From assembly GCA_900542985.1 (NCBI GenBank), contig UQPQ01000003.1:25917-89916 (forward strand): a stretch of 64,000 nucleotides of DNA, in the 5' to 3' direction. This DNA is from an uncultured Bacteroides sp. (GTDB taxonomy: Bacteria; Bacteroidota; Bacteroidia; Bacteroidales; Bacteroidaceae). The notes beneath the pieces were generated by a model. It was not told the origin of the DNA. It did not search any database and saw only the letters and a list, made by a program, of their open reading frames with translations. Both the position numbers and the translations under genes were made by a program. Positions 25,380 to 35,365 of this stretch are shown piece after piece; positions within the stretch are counted from its first letter, which is position 1, and every line of letters begins with the position of its first letter.

Positions 25380-27233
25380 TTATTTTTTATTCAGACGGTC
25401 TTGACGTTCTTTCTGAAGACGTTCTTGCTCTTTCTGTAAAGCTTCCAGTTTTGCCATCAGACCACTGGTCTTCTTCTGCGAAGGAGCTTTCTTATTGGCT
25501 TCCAACTGAGCCAGCAACTTCTTCTCATCGGTCATACGACGCATAATCCACATGGTAAGAATACCAATCAAACTTGAAATGAAGTAGTAGTAGCTCAATC
25601 CCGATGCATATTCATTAAAAATAAAGAAGAACATCACCGGCATGATATACATCATCCATTTCATAGCTGCCATCTGCGGATTATTACCCATATCTTGCTG
25701 TTTCATCATGATAATCTGATTCAATACAGTAGCCACACTAAACAGCAAACAGAACAGGCTCAAATGATTTCCCAGCAAAGGAATATTGGTACTCCAGCTG
25801 ATTAAATCATCGTACGAAGACAAATCGTCTGCCCACAAGAAACTTTGCTGACGGAGTTCGATAGCATTCGGAACAAAGAAGAACAATGCCATAAACACCG
25901 GAGTCTGAATCAGCATCGGAAGACATCCTCCCATTGGGCTCACTCCATACTGGCTATAAAGCGCCATTGTTTCCTGCTGTTTCTTCAATGCATCTTCCTT
26001 GTTCGGGTATTTAGCGTTAATCTTATCAACGTAAGGCTTCAAAGCACGCATTTTAGCCGACGACATAAACGACTTGTAAGTAGTAGGCAATACCAAAACT
26101 TTTACAATGATAGTCATCAGCAAGATAACAAGTCCCATGCTGAGTCCCCAGCTTGATAACCAGTCGAACAGGTTGATTGTAAACCAACGGTTAATCAGGC
26201 GGATAATAGGCCATCCCAGATAAACCAAGTCTTCCAACTCCTGATCTTTGTCTTTAAAACTCAAATCATTGGTAGCCAGCAGTGTCTTGAAGTGATTCGG
26301 ACCGAAATAGAACTGGAAACGACTTGGAGTAGCTCCTGTAGGGTCGAATGCAGTTTCCATATCTGCCTGATAATTCTTCATGTAGCCACTACCTTTCTGT
26401 TCCATTCTTGACTCGAGAGTTGCATTCTCAAAGTTTTTCTCTGCCATAAATACGCAAGAGAAATACTGATTCTTGAATGCTACCCAATCCAGTACTTCAG
26501 GAATTGTTTCTTTCTCATCTTTTGTTTCACTCAGATAATCGAAACTATCTCCATTAGGCTTATAGGTAAGCGACGTATAACGCTGCTCGAATGTATATCC
26601 TTTCTCCATCTGACGCGCACGCTGCTTCCAGTTGATGCTCATGCTACGAGAGGAAGGAGAGAAGAAGTTCTGCATACCAGTCGCCTGCACAGTAAAGTCA
26701 ACTACATACGACTCGGGCAACAATTTGTATGTAAAATCCAAATGTCCTCCATTTCCGGCATTCAGACGCATAGTAACAGTAGAATCGGTTACCTGAGTAG
26801 TTTCAAAAAACATCTGTTCGGTCAGAATATTTTCATTCTTTCCTGCAAATCCAAAGTTCAAAGAAGCATCTGTACCATCAAACAAAACCAGTGGTTCATG
26901 TTTCTGGTCATTATACTCTTTCAGCATGGCCTTGCATACTCGTCCTCCTTTATTTGTAAGAGTGAGCTGTACCAGATCGTTTTCCAGTGTAGTAAACTGT
27001 TCTGTTCCTTGTGTTGCAGAAAACAGAGCAGAAGTTGAATCAATCTGAATGGTTTTTGCCGCTGCTTCTTCTTGTGCTTTGCGTATTTCTTCTTGTTTTT
27101 GGGCTACCGCCTGAATAGAGTCCTGATAGTGTCTTGCACGCTCCATTTCCTCCTGACTGGGGCGATTCCAAATGCCAAATCCGACAATGACCACTCCAAT
27201 CAGTGCGAATCCCACTAACGTGTTTTTATCCAT
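25380..27233 (-). CDS. yidC: Membrane protein insertase YidC
   Basis: A 617-residue inner-membrane insertase. TM1 is at about 5-22 (LVGFALIGVVIVGFGIWN). A large periplasmic beta-domain follows (about 60-340). The conserved core is in the C-terminal third: GLSMGLVILLMTIIVK, LPTTYKSFMSSAKMRALKP, SPMGGCLPMLIQTPVFMALF and a final helix pair. The charged C-terminal tail (KKAPSQKK, KEQERLQKERQDR) is typical. It starts 27 nt after pyrG, an arrangement conserved in Bacteroides, so both are likely on one transcript. Confidence 0.97.
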   Translation of the reverse strand: MDKNTLVGFALIGVVIVGFGIWNRPSQEEMERARHYQDSIQAVAQKQEEIRKAQEEAAAKTIQIDSTSALFSATQGTEQFTTLENDLVQLTLTNKGGRVCKAMLKEYNDQKHEPLVLFDGTDASLNFGFAGKNENILTEQMFFETTQVTDSTVTMRLNAGNGGHLDFTYKLLPESYVVDFTVQATGMQNFFSPSSRSMSINWKQRARQMEKGYTFEQRYTSLTYKPNGDSFDYLSETKDEKETIPEVLDWVAFKNQYFSCVFMAEKNFENATLESRMEQKGSGYMKNYQADMETAFDPTGATPSRFQFYFGPNHFKTLLATNDLSFKDKDQELEDLVYLGWPIIRLINRWFTINLFDWLSSWGLSMGLVILLMTIIVKVLVLPTTYKSFMSSAKMRALKPYVDKINAKYPNKEDALKKQQETMALYSQYGVSPMGGCLPMLIQTPVFMALFFFVPNAIELRQQSFLWADDLSSYDDLISWSTNIPLLGNHLSLFCLLFSVATVLNQIIMMKQQDMGNNPQMAAMKWMMYIMPVMFFFIFNEYASGLSYYYFISSLIGILTMWIMRRMTDEKKLLAQLEANKKAPSQKKTSGLMAKLEALQKEQERLQKERQDRLNKK

Positions 27234-27260
27234 TTTTTCTATTTATATAATTAATACCTA

Positions 27261-28859
27261 TTATTTTTCAATAGCTGCTTTTATGAACGACAAGAACAGA
27301 GGATGCGGTTTCAGTACTGTACTACTGTATTCAGGATGGAACTGAGTACCGATGAACCATTTCAAGGTCGGTATTTCTACGATTTCCACCAAATCTGATT
27401 CAGGATTGATACCTACACATTTCATACCGGCATTTTCGAATTCTTTCTTATAGTCGTTATTGAATTCATAACGATGACGGTGACGTTCCTGAATATGTTC
27501 ACTCTGGTATGCCTGATAAGCTTTAGAAGTAGGATCAAGCACACATTCATAAGCTCCCAAACGCATTGTTCCACCCATATTGGTGATTGATTTCTGTTCT
27601 TCCATAATGTCAATCACATTGTGCGGAGTCTTTTCATCCATTTCACGGCTGTTGGCATCTGCATATCCCAATACATTGCGGGCAAATTCGATAGCGATAC
27701 ATTGCATACCCAGACAAATACCAAATGTCGGTACATCGTGTGTACGGCAATACTTGATAGCAACAAACTTACCTTCAATACCACGCTGGCCAAATCCCGG
27801 ACAGATAATAATTCCATCCATATCCTTCAATTGTTCCTCTACATTCTCGTCGGTCAATTTCTCGCTATTGATGAAATGAATATCAGCTTTACGGTCGTTG
27901 TAAGTAGCGGCCTGCGACAAAGCCTCAAGAATAGATTTGTATGCATCCTGCAAATCATATTTACCCACCAAACCGATTTTCACTTTTTCCGTTGCTTTAT
28001 TACGACGGTTCAAGAAATCTCTCCACGGACCTAAAGAAGGAGTTTCGCCTACAGGCAATCCCATCTTTTGAAGAATAGTTACATCCAGGTTCTGCTCCTG
28101 CATACGCAAAGGAACTTCATAAATAGTCGGCATATCCATTGACTGAATAACGGCATTGTCGTCTACATTGCAGAAGAGGGCAACCTTTTTCTTCAGGTTA
28201 GTACTCAATTCATGTTCTGTACGCAATACCAGGATATCCGGCTGAATACCTACAGACTGCAATTCTTTTACAGAATGCTGAGTAGGTTTAGTCTTCAATT
28301 CACCAGCCGCAGCCAAATAAGGTACATAAGTAAGGTGTACACACAAAGCATTCTTACCCAATTCCCATTTCAACTGACGGATACTTTCCAAGTAAGGCAA
28401 TGATTCAATATCGCCTACAGTTCCTCCGATTTCGGTAATTACGAAGTCAAACTTGTATTTATTACCAAGCAACTTCACATTGCGTTTGATTTCATCCGTA
28501 ATGTGAGGGATAATCTGGATTGTCTTACCCAAATAATCACCACGGCGTTCCTTGTCGATTACACTCTTGTAGATACGTCCGGTGGTAATGTTGTTTGCCT
28601 TTGTTGTCTGAATACCCAAAAAGCGTTCATAGTGACCAAGGTCGAGGTCGGCTTCATGTCCGTCTACCGTTACATAACACTCTCCGTGTTCGTAAGGATT
28701 CAAGGTTCCCGGATCGATATTGATATACGGGTCAAACTTCTGGATGGTAACGCTATAGCCTCTTGCTTGAAGCAATTTACCAATAGATGATGAAATAATA
28801 CCTTTACCCAATGAAGAGGCAACACCACCTGTTACGAAAATGTACTTTGTTTCTGCCAC
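27261..28859 (-). CDS. pyrG: CTP synthase
   Basis: A 532-residue enzyme that aminates UTP to CTP with glutamine and ATP. The N-terminal synthetase domain starts KYIFVTGGVASSLGKGI (P-loop). It includes the segments DPYINIDPGTLNPYEHGE and ITEIGGTVGDIES. The C-terminal class I glutaminase has GICLGMQC (nucleophile Cys) and His-Glu in THPEYSS-like form QFHPEYSS. Length is normal. A TAATTTTG -7 box lies about 52 nt upstream. Confidence 0.98.
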   Translation of the reverse strand: MAETKYIFVTGGVASSLGKGIISSSIGKLLQARGYSVTIQKFDPYINIDPGTLNPYEHGECYVTVDGHEADLDLGHYERFLGIQTTKANNITTGRIYKSVIDKERRGDYLGKTIQIIPHITDEIKRNVKLLGNKYKFDFVITEIGGTVGDIESLPYLESIRQLKWELGKNALCVHLTYVPYLAAAGELKTKPTQHSVKELQSVGIQPDILVLRTEHELSTNLKKKVALFCNVDDNAVIQSMDMPTIYEVPLRMQEQNLDVTILQKMGLPVGETPSLGPWRDFLNRRNKATEKVKIGLVGKYDLQDAYKSILEALSQAATYNDRKADIHFINSEKLTDENVEEQLKDMDGIIICPGFGQRGIEGKFVAIKYCRTHDVPTFGICLGMQCIAIEFARNVLGYADANSREMDEKTPHNVIDIMEEQKSITNMGGTMRLGAYECVLDPTSKAYQAYQSEHIQERHRHRYEFNNDYKKEFENAGMKCVGINPESDLVEIVEIPTLKWFIGTQFHPEYSSTVLKPHPLFLSFIKAAIEK

Positions 28860-28910
28860 AATCGAATATTTTTAAATGATTTGTTTTCTTAAAACTATTA
28901 TTCAAAGATG

Positions 28911-28918
28911 CAAAATTA
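28911..28918 (-). promoter_or_regulatory. -7 element for pyrG
   Basis: CAAAATTA on the plus strand reads TAATTTTG on the minus strand, about 52 nt before the pyrG ATG. Confidence 0.45.
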
Positions 28919-29120
28919 TAAAAAAATGCCGAAACTCATAGCATGATAACGTGAAAACATACGAATGTTAAGGCTCATTTTGTTTTTCGTTCTTCATGTT
29001 CTGTTGCATTCCAATAAGAGTCGAGAGATAAAAATTGCCTCTTCGTATATTAAATTAGTAGAATCGTCAACAAAACACATACAAACTTTGTTTTTTGAAA
29101 TAATTCTTAAAAAATAATTG

Positions 29121-29128
29121 TACTTTTG
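29121..29128 (+). promoter_or_regulatory. -7 element for the DUF3078 gene
   Basis: TACTTTTG, 25 nt before the ATG at 29154. A TTTG at 29094-29097 is 23 nt upstream, slightly long for a -33 box. Confidence 0.55.
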
Positions 29129-29153
29129 CAGAAATTACATACATAAAATAGCG

Positions 29154-30731
29154 ATGAAAAAGATAGGCATTTTTCTTATAGTCCTTACTTTATATAGCAA
29201 AGGATATTCACAAACATCTACAGACAATCTACTTGTCAATGATACAATATTGACAAATACCACTCTTGTAAAAGACAGTACTATAACCCAAAGAGCTACA
29301 AAAGAGACTAAAAGCGACATTTTCGTACGAGATACTGTTGCTATTGATTCCATGCATAGAGTTATTCAAATACTATTGGCAGATACAATAGCAGCTCCCT
29401 CTAAAAATATAGCAGCAGACTCGCTTTCTTCACGGAAAAAGAATATTGTAGAAATAAACCCTATTGTTTTACAATTTAATCGTTTTCTGTACAAATACCG
29501 TAGCGATCGGAAAGAGTGGTACGAACGCTGGGATGACATTTATTTGCCAGCTCCTGATATCCGCTCGAATGCAGACTACTATAAACTGTCTATGCCGGCA
29601 ACTTATTATAGCGCTCCCATAGAACAAGCTATGAGTATAGAAGGATGGACACCGAAAATTCCGTTCATCAAAGGAAATGTGGAACACGATTCCTTGTTTC
29701 AAGTTCCTCATGTAACGACTTCAGCTGATATTGACCGAGCCATCAACAAACAATTACTTAGTTTTTATTTGCAATATCCGAACTTGGTAAATAAAAACGA
29801 GATGCAATTAAAAGACTTGGAGCCTCTCTCAGAGGAGTTAATCATAAAAAGGCCAAGAAGAGAATATGTGTATGGCCTTCTGACAACTCCGACACATGTA
29901 CACGGAGTGCAAGAACAGGATTTATCTGTTGCCAAACCTAATTTCTGGAAGATTGCTGGTAATGCAGACGTACAGTTCTCTCAAAATTATGTATCCGACA
30001 ACTGGTACAACGGAGGTGAGAGTGTAAAAACTTTGTTGGGAAACTTGTTATGGCAGTTCAATTATGATGATCGTCAAAAGGTTCAGTTTGAAAACAAGAT
30101 AGAGTGGAAGATGGGATTTGTTACCACTCCTTCTGATACCGTACATAAGTTTAAGCCCAATAACGATATGGTTCGTTTAAGCTCCAAGTTAGGATACAAG
30201 GCCATTGCCAACTGGTATTATACTTTGTCTGGAGAATTCAAGACTCAGTTATTCTCCAACTATGACACCAATTCAGATAATCTGATTGCTGCTTTATTCT
30301 CTCCGGCCGAATTGAACCTCGGTCTTGGTATGGACTATAAATATAATAAAGATGGCATTTGCAATTTGTCTGTACTGGTCAACCCTTTCAACTACACCCG
30401 ATACAGTGTAGCAAGCAGCAAAGTAGATCCGACAAAGTATAACATTAAAGCAGGAAAGAAAGTAGAAAATCAGTTGGGTTCTCGTTTGGAAGTAACATTG
30501 AATTATAAAATTCTTTCTAATTTGATGTGGGATTCAAAATTCTCATATACCACTAACTACGAAAAAGTATTATCCGACTGGGAAAACACTTTCACTTTCG
30601 TGTTCAATCGCTTTTTCTCAACCAAACTCTTTGTACACACTCGTTTCGACGATTCAGTAACAAGAGCTGAAGGAGATAGCTACTTCCAATTACAAGAACT
30701 TTTGAGTCTGGGATTCAGCTATGCATGGTAA
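29154..30731 (+). CDS. DUF3078 domain protein, exported
   Basis: A 525-residue protein from the ATG at 29154; the upstream ATG at 29118 would precede the -7 box. Residues 1-19 (MKKIGIFLIVLTLYSKGYS) are a signal peptide. A low-complexity Thr/Asp/Ser-rich spacer follows to about 115. The C-terminal half is rich in alternating aromatic beta-strands (FSQNYVSDNWYNGGESVKTL, FENKIEWKMGFVTTPSDTV) and ends in FSYAW, matching DUF3078 outer-membrane beta-barrel-like proteins of Bacteroidetes. Function unknown. The TRIC channel gene starts 46 nt downstream. Confidence 0.85.
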   Translation: MKKIGIFLIVLTLYSKGYSQTSTDNLLVNDTILTNTTLVKDSTITQRATKETKSDIFVRDTVAIDSMHRVIQILLADTIAAPSKNIAADSLSSRKKNIVEINPIVLQFNRFLYKYRSDRKEWYERWDDIYLPAPDIRSNADYYKLSMPATYYSAPIEQAMSIEGWTPKIPFIKGNVEHDSLFQVPHVTTSADIDRAINKQLLSFYLQYPNLVNKNEMQLKDLEPLSEELIIKRPRREYVYGLLTTPTHVHGVQEQDLSVAKPNFWKIAGNADVQFSQNYVSDNWYNGGESVKTLLGNLLWQFNYDDRQKVQFENKIEWKMGFVTTPSDTVHKFKPNNDMVRLSSKLGYKAIANWYYTLSGEFKTQLFSNYDTNSDNLIAALFSPAELNLGLGMDYKYNKDGICNLSVLVNPFNYTRYSVASSKVDPTKYNIKAGKKVENQLGSRLEVTLNYKILSNLMWDSKFSYTTNYEKVLSDWENTFTFVFNRFFSTKLFVHTRFDDSVTRAEGDSYFQLQELLSLGFSYAW

Positions 30732-30777
30732 TCTCTAAACAATACAATACTTCTAACCCAAAAGAAACATAAACACA

Positions 30778-31407
30778 ATGCCCTCATTTGTACAAGTACT
30801 AGACTTTATCGGAACTTTTGCATTCGCTATCAGTGGAATTCGTTTGGCTTCTGCCAAACGTTTCGACTGGTTTGGAGCTTATGTTGTAGGATTGGTAACC
30901 GCTATTGGTGGTGGAACTTTACGCGATGTCCTTTTAGATGTACCTCCAGCTTGGATGCAGGACCCGTTCTATGTAATATGTACGGCTTTTGCCATGTTAT
31001 TCGTTATTTTATTTAGCAAACACCTTATTCATCTAAACAATACGTTCTTCATATTCGACACCATTGGTTTAGCTCTTTTTACCGTCGTTGGTGTAGAACG
31101 AAGTATAGCTGCAGGATATCCGTTTTGGGTAGCCATTATTATGGGTAGTATGACCGGAGCAGCCGGTGGAGTTATCCGCGATGTATTCATCAATGAGATT
31201 CCTCTTATTTTCCGCAAGGAGATTTATGCTATGGCTTGTGTAGTAGGCGGCATTGCTTACTGGATTTGTGCCTTAGCAGGTGTAGAATCATATATTTCTC
31301 AAATCGTAAGTGGTTCTACCGTATTTCTTACTCGTGTACTGGCTGTAAAATATCATATTACTCTTCCTATATTAAAAGGCGATCCTGAGCATGAAAATGA
31401 AGCTTAG
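30778..31407 (+). CDS. Trimeric intracellular cation channel family protein (UPF0126)
   Basis: A 209-residue integral membrane protein with seven hydrophobic helices in two inverted halves. The two signature loops GGGTLRDVLLD (about 41-51) and GAAGGVIRDVFIN (about 122-134) are the duplicated GGG-x-x-RD motif of the family. Prokaryotic TRIC homologues form K+-permeable trimers; some relatives (YicG) are linked to glycine uptake. The downstream DUF1460 gene overlaps its 3' end by 17 nt. Confidence 0.94.
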   Translation: MPSFVQVLDFIGTFAFAISGIRLASAKRFDWFGAYVVGLVTAIGGGTLRDVLLDVPPAWMQDPFYVICTAFAMLFVILFSKHLIHLNNTFFIFDTIGLALFTVVGVERSIAAGYPFWVAIIMGSMTGAAGGVIRDVFINEIPLIFRKEIYAMACVVGGIAYWICALAGVESYISQIVSGSTVFLTRVLAVKYHITLPILKGDPEHENEA

Positions 31408-32242
31408 CTTTTTTCTGATATGGAGTGCTTTTATATTTAACCTCCCCACACAGGCTTCTATATACCCAGACAGCATAAAGGTAGAGAAGTTACTTCATAC
31501 CGGAGCATCACTTCCCAATGATAGCTGTCGAACTCTTTTTTACGGCCAAGCATTTTTAGACAAACCTTATGCAGCAGGAACTTTAGAAACAAAAGGAGAG
31601 GAGAGGCTGGTCGTACGCCTCGACTCTTTGGATTGTACTACCTTCGTAGAAACTGTACTAGCTCTCGTTTTGACCGAGCAAGAGAACAATTTGACTTATA
31701 AGGCATTTATACATAACCTGACACGTATACGCTACCGGAACGGAATTATAAACGGATATTCTTCCCGTTTGCACTATTTCAGCGATTGGGTAAAAAACAA
31801 CGAATCAAAAGGCTTTTTACATGAACGTACCCAAGATTTGAGCCATTCTTCATACCCACTGACATTGTCTTTTATGACAAGCCATCCGAAGGCTTATCCC
31901 GCATTGAAGGACAACCCCTTAGAGGTAGAGAAGATGCGCACAATAGAAGCTCAATGGCAAGATAAAATCATATTTTATATCCCCAAACAACGGTTGAACC
32001 AACCTATAAAAGAACTTCCTATAAATAATGGAGATATACTGGCATTAACCACTTCCATTAAAGGATTAGACGTAGTACACATGGGCTTTGCATGCTGGAT
32101 AAAAGGGAAATTACACTTGCTTCATGCCTCATCAGCAAAAGGAAAAGTTATTCTAGATTCTGTATCTCTGTACGAATATTCTAAAAACAAGAACGCACAC
32201 ACGGGCATTCGGGTAATTTCCGTGTGTGCGTTTCCTCGCTAA
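31391..32242 (+). CDS. DUF1460 family exported amidase-like protein
   Basis: A 283-residue secreted protein. It starts MKMKLSFFLIWSAFIFNLPTQ (signal peptide; the ATG at 31397 is an equally good start). The DUF1460 fold, related to NlpC/P60-like N-acetylmuramoyl-L-alanine amidases, is visible in VVRLDSLDCTTFVETVLALV, with the catalytic Cys, and in the later VVHMGFACWIKGKLHLLHAS, with the His. The likely job is cleavage of peptidoglycan fragments in the periplasm. It overlaps the TRIC gene, which suggests one operon, though no functional link is obvious. Confidence 0.88.
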   Translation: MKMKLSFFLIWSAFIFNLPTQASIYPDSIKVEKLLHTGASLPNDSCRTLFYGQAFLDKPYAAGTLETKGEERLVVRLDSLDCTTFVETVLALVLTEQENNLTYKAFIHNLTRIRYRNGIINGYSSRLHYFSDWVKNNESKGFLHERTQDLSHSSYPLTLSFMTSHPKAYPALKDNPLEVEKMRTIEAQWQDKIIFYIPKQRLNQPIKELPINNGDILALTTSIKGLDVVHMGFACWIKGKLHLLHASSAKGKVILDSVSLYEYSKNKNAHTGIRVISVCAFPR

Positions 32243-32263
32243 TTAAAATACAGATTCCTTTTA

Positions 32264-33544
32264 TCAATACGCGAAAATAGGATAATCCTTCATTGTATTA
32301 TTGACGCGTGCGCGTACCGATGCAATAACTTCTTCGTTATCTACATTCGACAATACAGTTTCAATCATCTCAGCAATTTCATACATCAGGTCTTCCTTTG
32401 CTCCACGTGTAGTAATTGCCGGTGTACCTAAACGAATACCAGAAGTCTGGAATGCCGAACGAGTATCAAACGGTACCATATTCTTATTCACAGTAATATC
32501 AGCCGATACAAGAGCTTTTTCTGCAACTTTACCAGTCAAGTCCGGATATTTGCTACGCAAGTCTACCAGCATGGAATGATTGTCTGTACCACCTGATACA
32601 ATAGTGAAACCACGATCCATCAAGGCCTGAGCCAGGACAGCAGCATTCCTCTGTACCTGTTTCTGATATTCCTTATATTCCGGCTGCAAACATTCCCCAA
32701 AAGCCACAGCTTTAGCAGCAATTACATGTTCCAGAGGACCACCCTGAATACCCGGGAACACAGCAGAATCCAGCAACTGAGACATCATCTTAATTTCGCC
32801 TTTAGGTGTTGTCTTTCCCCATGGGTTAGGGAAGTCTTTACCCATCATAATTACACCACCACGCGGACCACGCAAAGTCTTATGAGTAGTAGAAGTTACG
32901 ATATGTGCATATTTCACAGGATTATCCAGCAAACCTGCAGCAATCAATCCGGCAGGATGAGCCATATCTACCATAAAAATAGCTCCTACCTTATCAGCTA
33001 TTTCACGCATACGTTTATAATCCCACTCACGAGAATAAGCAGAACCACCACCGATAATCATTTTCGGGCGTTCACGCAATGCAATTTCTTCCATCTGATC
33101 ATAATCTACTCTTCCGGTTTCCTTATTCAGATTGTATTCGCACGGATGATAGATGATACCTGATGTATTAACTGCAGAACCATGAGACAAATGACCTCCA
33201 TGTGCCAGATTCAAGCCCATGAATTTATCACCAGGATTTAATACAGCGAGAAAAACAGCAGCATTAGCCTGTGCTCCAGAGTGAGGCTGTACATTTGCCC
33301 ATTCAGCTCCAAAGATCTGTTTCAACCGGTCGATAGCAATCTGTTCGCTCTGATCGACTACTTCACATCCTCCATAATAGCGTTTTCCCGGATAACCTTC
33401 GGCATATTTATTTGTCAGACAAGAACCCATTGCCTGCATCACTTGATCACTTACAAAATTCTCGGAAGCAATCAACTCAATACCTTTAAGCTGACGCTGA
33501 TGCTCCTTCTCAATAATGTCAAAAATTAAATCGTCTCGTTTCAT
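32264..33544 (-). CDS. glyA: Serine hydroxymethyltransferase
   Basis: A 426-residue pyridoxal-phosphate enzyme that converts serine plus tetrahydrofolate to glycine and methylene-THF. The N-terminal [11 protein letters not shown] and [15 protein letters not shown] segments are diagnostic. The PLP lysine is in [15 protein letters not shown] (about residue 227). HGGHLSHG and [11 protein letters not shown] are intact. It is the last gene of the pyrB-pyrI-flavin reductase-OMP run, 30 nt after the OMP gene. Confidence 0.98.
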   Translation of the reverse strand: MKRDDLIFDIIEKEHQRQLKGIELIASENFVSDQVMQAMGSCLTNKYAEGYPGKRYYGGCEVVDQSEQIAIDRLKQIFGAEWANVQPHSGAQANAAVFLAVLNPGDKFMGLNLAHGGHLSHGSAVNTSGIIYHPCEYNLNKETGRVDYDQMEEIALRERPKMIIGGGSAYSREWDYKRMREIADKVGAIFMVDMAHPAGLIAAGLLDNPVKYAHIVTSTTHKTLRGPRGGVIMMGKDFPNPWGKTTPKGEIKMMSQLLDSAVFPGIQGGPLEHVIAAKAVAFGECLQPEYKEYQKQVQRNAAVLAQALMDRGFTIVSGGTDNHSMLVDLRSKYPDLTGKVAEKALVSADITVNKNMVPFDTRSAFQTSGIRLGTPAITTRGAKEDLMYEIAEMIETVLSNVDNEEVIASVRARVNNTMKDYPIFAY

Positions 33545-33574
33545 ATAATCCTGTCTTTTAAAGATAAATGAATA

Positions 33575-34309
33575 TTAAAAAATCACGCCTAAAGAAAAAC
33601 TCATCACATTCCGCCGGCGTTTGATTATTATTTCCTGTTCGTTATACGGGGCTTCTGTAGCTCCCCGATTGAAATCAACTCCCTCAGACATGTTATGTAA
33701 CCCCATCTCATATCTGAAATCGAAAAAGATATTTGATACATTAACAGCCAGTCCTATTACCGCACTGAAATTAAATGGGCGTATAGACTCCTGTATACCC
33801 TGTTGATGAAAACCGGTATATTCACATTTCGTGTATTTGTCCCACGTATAGGCAACTTTAGGGCCAACGAAAAAAGCCATACCGTAAGGATAAACATCTA
33901 CAAATTTATATCCATAAAGCAAAGGAACATCGACAGAATGAATTGTCGTCTTGACCAATGCATTACTTTTCAAAAAATCAATGTTTTCTGTAGTCTGATT
34001 AATAGAAATACTTCCTTTTGCAATATGATAGGAAGCTTCTGTCTGAAGAAAATGATGCTTCTTAAGATTGAAGCGGACGAAAAAAGAGGCAAAATATCCT
34101 ACTTTATAATTGTTTTGAATATGATCAAGTGAATAATCACCCAACTTGAATTCATCAATAAAAAACATGGATGAATTGAATCCCGCCTTTACTCCTATAT
34201 TAACCTTGGCATCGTGCACACCACTTTGCAAATTCTCTGCCGATTGTGCCCATAAGTCTGCACACACAAAGAAATGCCACAGTAATATAAGTAAGGCTAT
34301 TCTTCTCAT
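33575..34309 (-). CDS. PorT-family outer-membrane beta-barrel protein
   Basis: A 244-residue protein with a signal peptide (MRRIALLILLWHFFVCADLWAQ). The mature part has repeating amphipathic strands: VNIGVKAGFNSSMFFID, YKVGYFASFFVRFNLKKHHF, QTEASYHIAKGS and FFVGPKVAYTWDKY, ending FSLGVIF. This is the PorT/OMP_b-brl_2 pattern of small eight-stranded barrels in Bacteroidetes. Function unknown. The flavin reductase stop is only 1-2 nt upstream. Confidence 0.85.
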   Translation of the reverse strand: MRRIALLILLWHFFVCADLWAQSAENLQSGVHDAKVNIGVKAGFNSSMFFIDEFKLGDYSLDHIQNNYKVGYFASFFVRFNLKKHHFLQTEASYHIAKGSISINQTTENIDFLKSNALVKTTIHSVDVPLLYGYKFVDVYPYGMAFFVGPKVAYTWDKYTKCEYTGFHQQGIQESIRPFNFSAVIGLAVNVSNIFFDFRYEMGLHNMSEGVDFNRGATEAPYNEQEIIIKRRRNVMSFSLGVIF

Positions 34310-34310
34310 G

Positions 34311-34895
34311 CTATCTGGTATTTTTTATTTTATTCTTTTCTACCGACCATCCAAACTTGCCAATTTTATCTCCCAACTCATAGTATCCTCCGTGGGCGTA
34401 TACCAGTAAATTGGATTGTGCCAGTTCAAATTTTCCAGTTTCCGTATTCAGGTACTTGTCATCCGCCTTCACATTTACCACATCAGCAATAAACATATCA
34501 TGCGAGCCTAAAGAAATAATCTCTTTCACCCTACATTCTATACACAGCGGAGATTCTTCAATAAGAGGACAACTTACTACCTCACACTTACCAGGTGTAA
34601 GTCCCATTTCAGCAAACTTATTGAAAGATTTTCCGGAACGTACCCCACACCAGTCGGTTGCATAAGCCATATCCTTCGTTGTCAGATTAATGACAAACTC
34701 CATATTTTTCTTCAAAATAGGATAGGAGTGGCGTTCCGGCCGTACAGAGATATAACACATAGGAGGGTTGGTACAAATTGTACCGACCCACGCTATGGTA
34801 ATAATATTATATTCACTCTCATTGCTTCCGCATGTAACTAAAACGGCAGGCAACGGATAAATCATTGTTCCGGGTTTCCAGTTCTGCTTCATCAA
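34311..34895 (-). CDS. Flavin reductase family protein
   Basis: A 194-residue FMN-binding split-barrel protein. Conserved pieces: [53 protein letters not shown] and [18 protein letters not shown]. It reduces or binds flavin with NAD(P)H; the physiological acceptor is unknown. Its ATG overlaps the pyrI stop (ATGA), suggesting translational coupling. The order pyrB-pyrI-flavin reductase-OMP-glyA appears to be a Bacteroides-type cluster. Confidence 0.93.
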   Translation of the reverse strand: MMKQNWKPGTMIYPLPAVLVTCGSNESEYNIITIAWVGTICTNPPMCYISVRPERHSYPILKKNMEFVINLTTKDMAYATDWCGVRSGKSFNKFAEMGLTPGKCEVVSCPLIEESPLCIECRVKEIISLGSHDMFIADVVNVKADDKYLNTETGKFELAQSNLLVYAHGGYYELGDKIGKFGWSVEKNKIKNTR

Positions 34896-35350
34896 ATCAG
34901 CTTTATATTATCTTTATGCTGTTCTTTTTCGCAATAATGGCATTTCAATATTCCGCTTTCCTTATCTACTACATGAAACCAGGTTTGCATGGGTTCATTA
35001 TTAGTAATACATTTAGGATTATTGCATTTTACAATACCTTTCAACTCATCGGGCATCACCACCTGTTTTTTCTCTACCACTTCATAATCGCGGATGATAT
35101 TCAGTTTTACGTTAGGAGCGACAACCGATAAACGGCTGATTTCCTCGTCAGTAAAGAAACGGTCGGCAATTTTAATGATTCCTTTCTTTCCCAATTTCGC
35201 ACTCTCAAAATTATTACCGATGGTTATGTTTGTATCCATATGAGGTAAATCAAGCAGCGAAACCACTGTAAATAATTTATCAGAAGGTATATGGTCAATC
35301 ACAGTACCGTTTTTTAAAGCGGCAACCTGCAGTTCTTTCTTTTCATTCAT
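34892..35350 (-). CDS. pyrI: Aspartate carbamoyltransferase regulatory subunit
   Basis: A 152-residue allosteric subunit that binds nucleotides and a structural zinc. The N-terminal part [19 protein letters not shown] is the nucleotide-binding domain start. The zinc site is formed by CNNPKC (about 109-114) and CHYCEK (about 138-143). It lies 15 nt after pyrB, forming the classical PyrBI holoenzyme, and overlaps the flavin reductase start. Confidence 0.97.
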   Translation of the reverse strand: MNEKKELQVAALKNGTVIDHIPSDKLFTVVSLLDLPHMDTNITIGNNFESAKLGKKGIIKIADRFFTDEEISRLSVVAPNVKLNIIRDYEVVEKKQVVMPDELKGIVKCNNPKCITNNEPMQTWFHVVDKESGILKCHYCEKEQHKDNIKLI

Positions 35351-35365
35351 AAGACTTTCTTATTT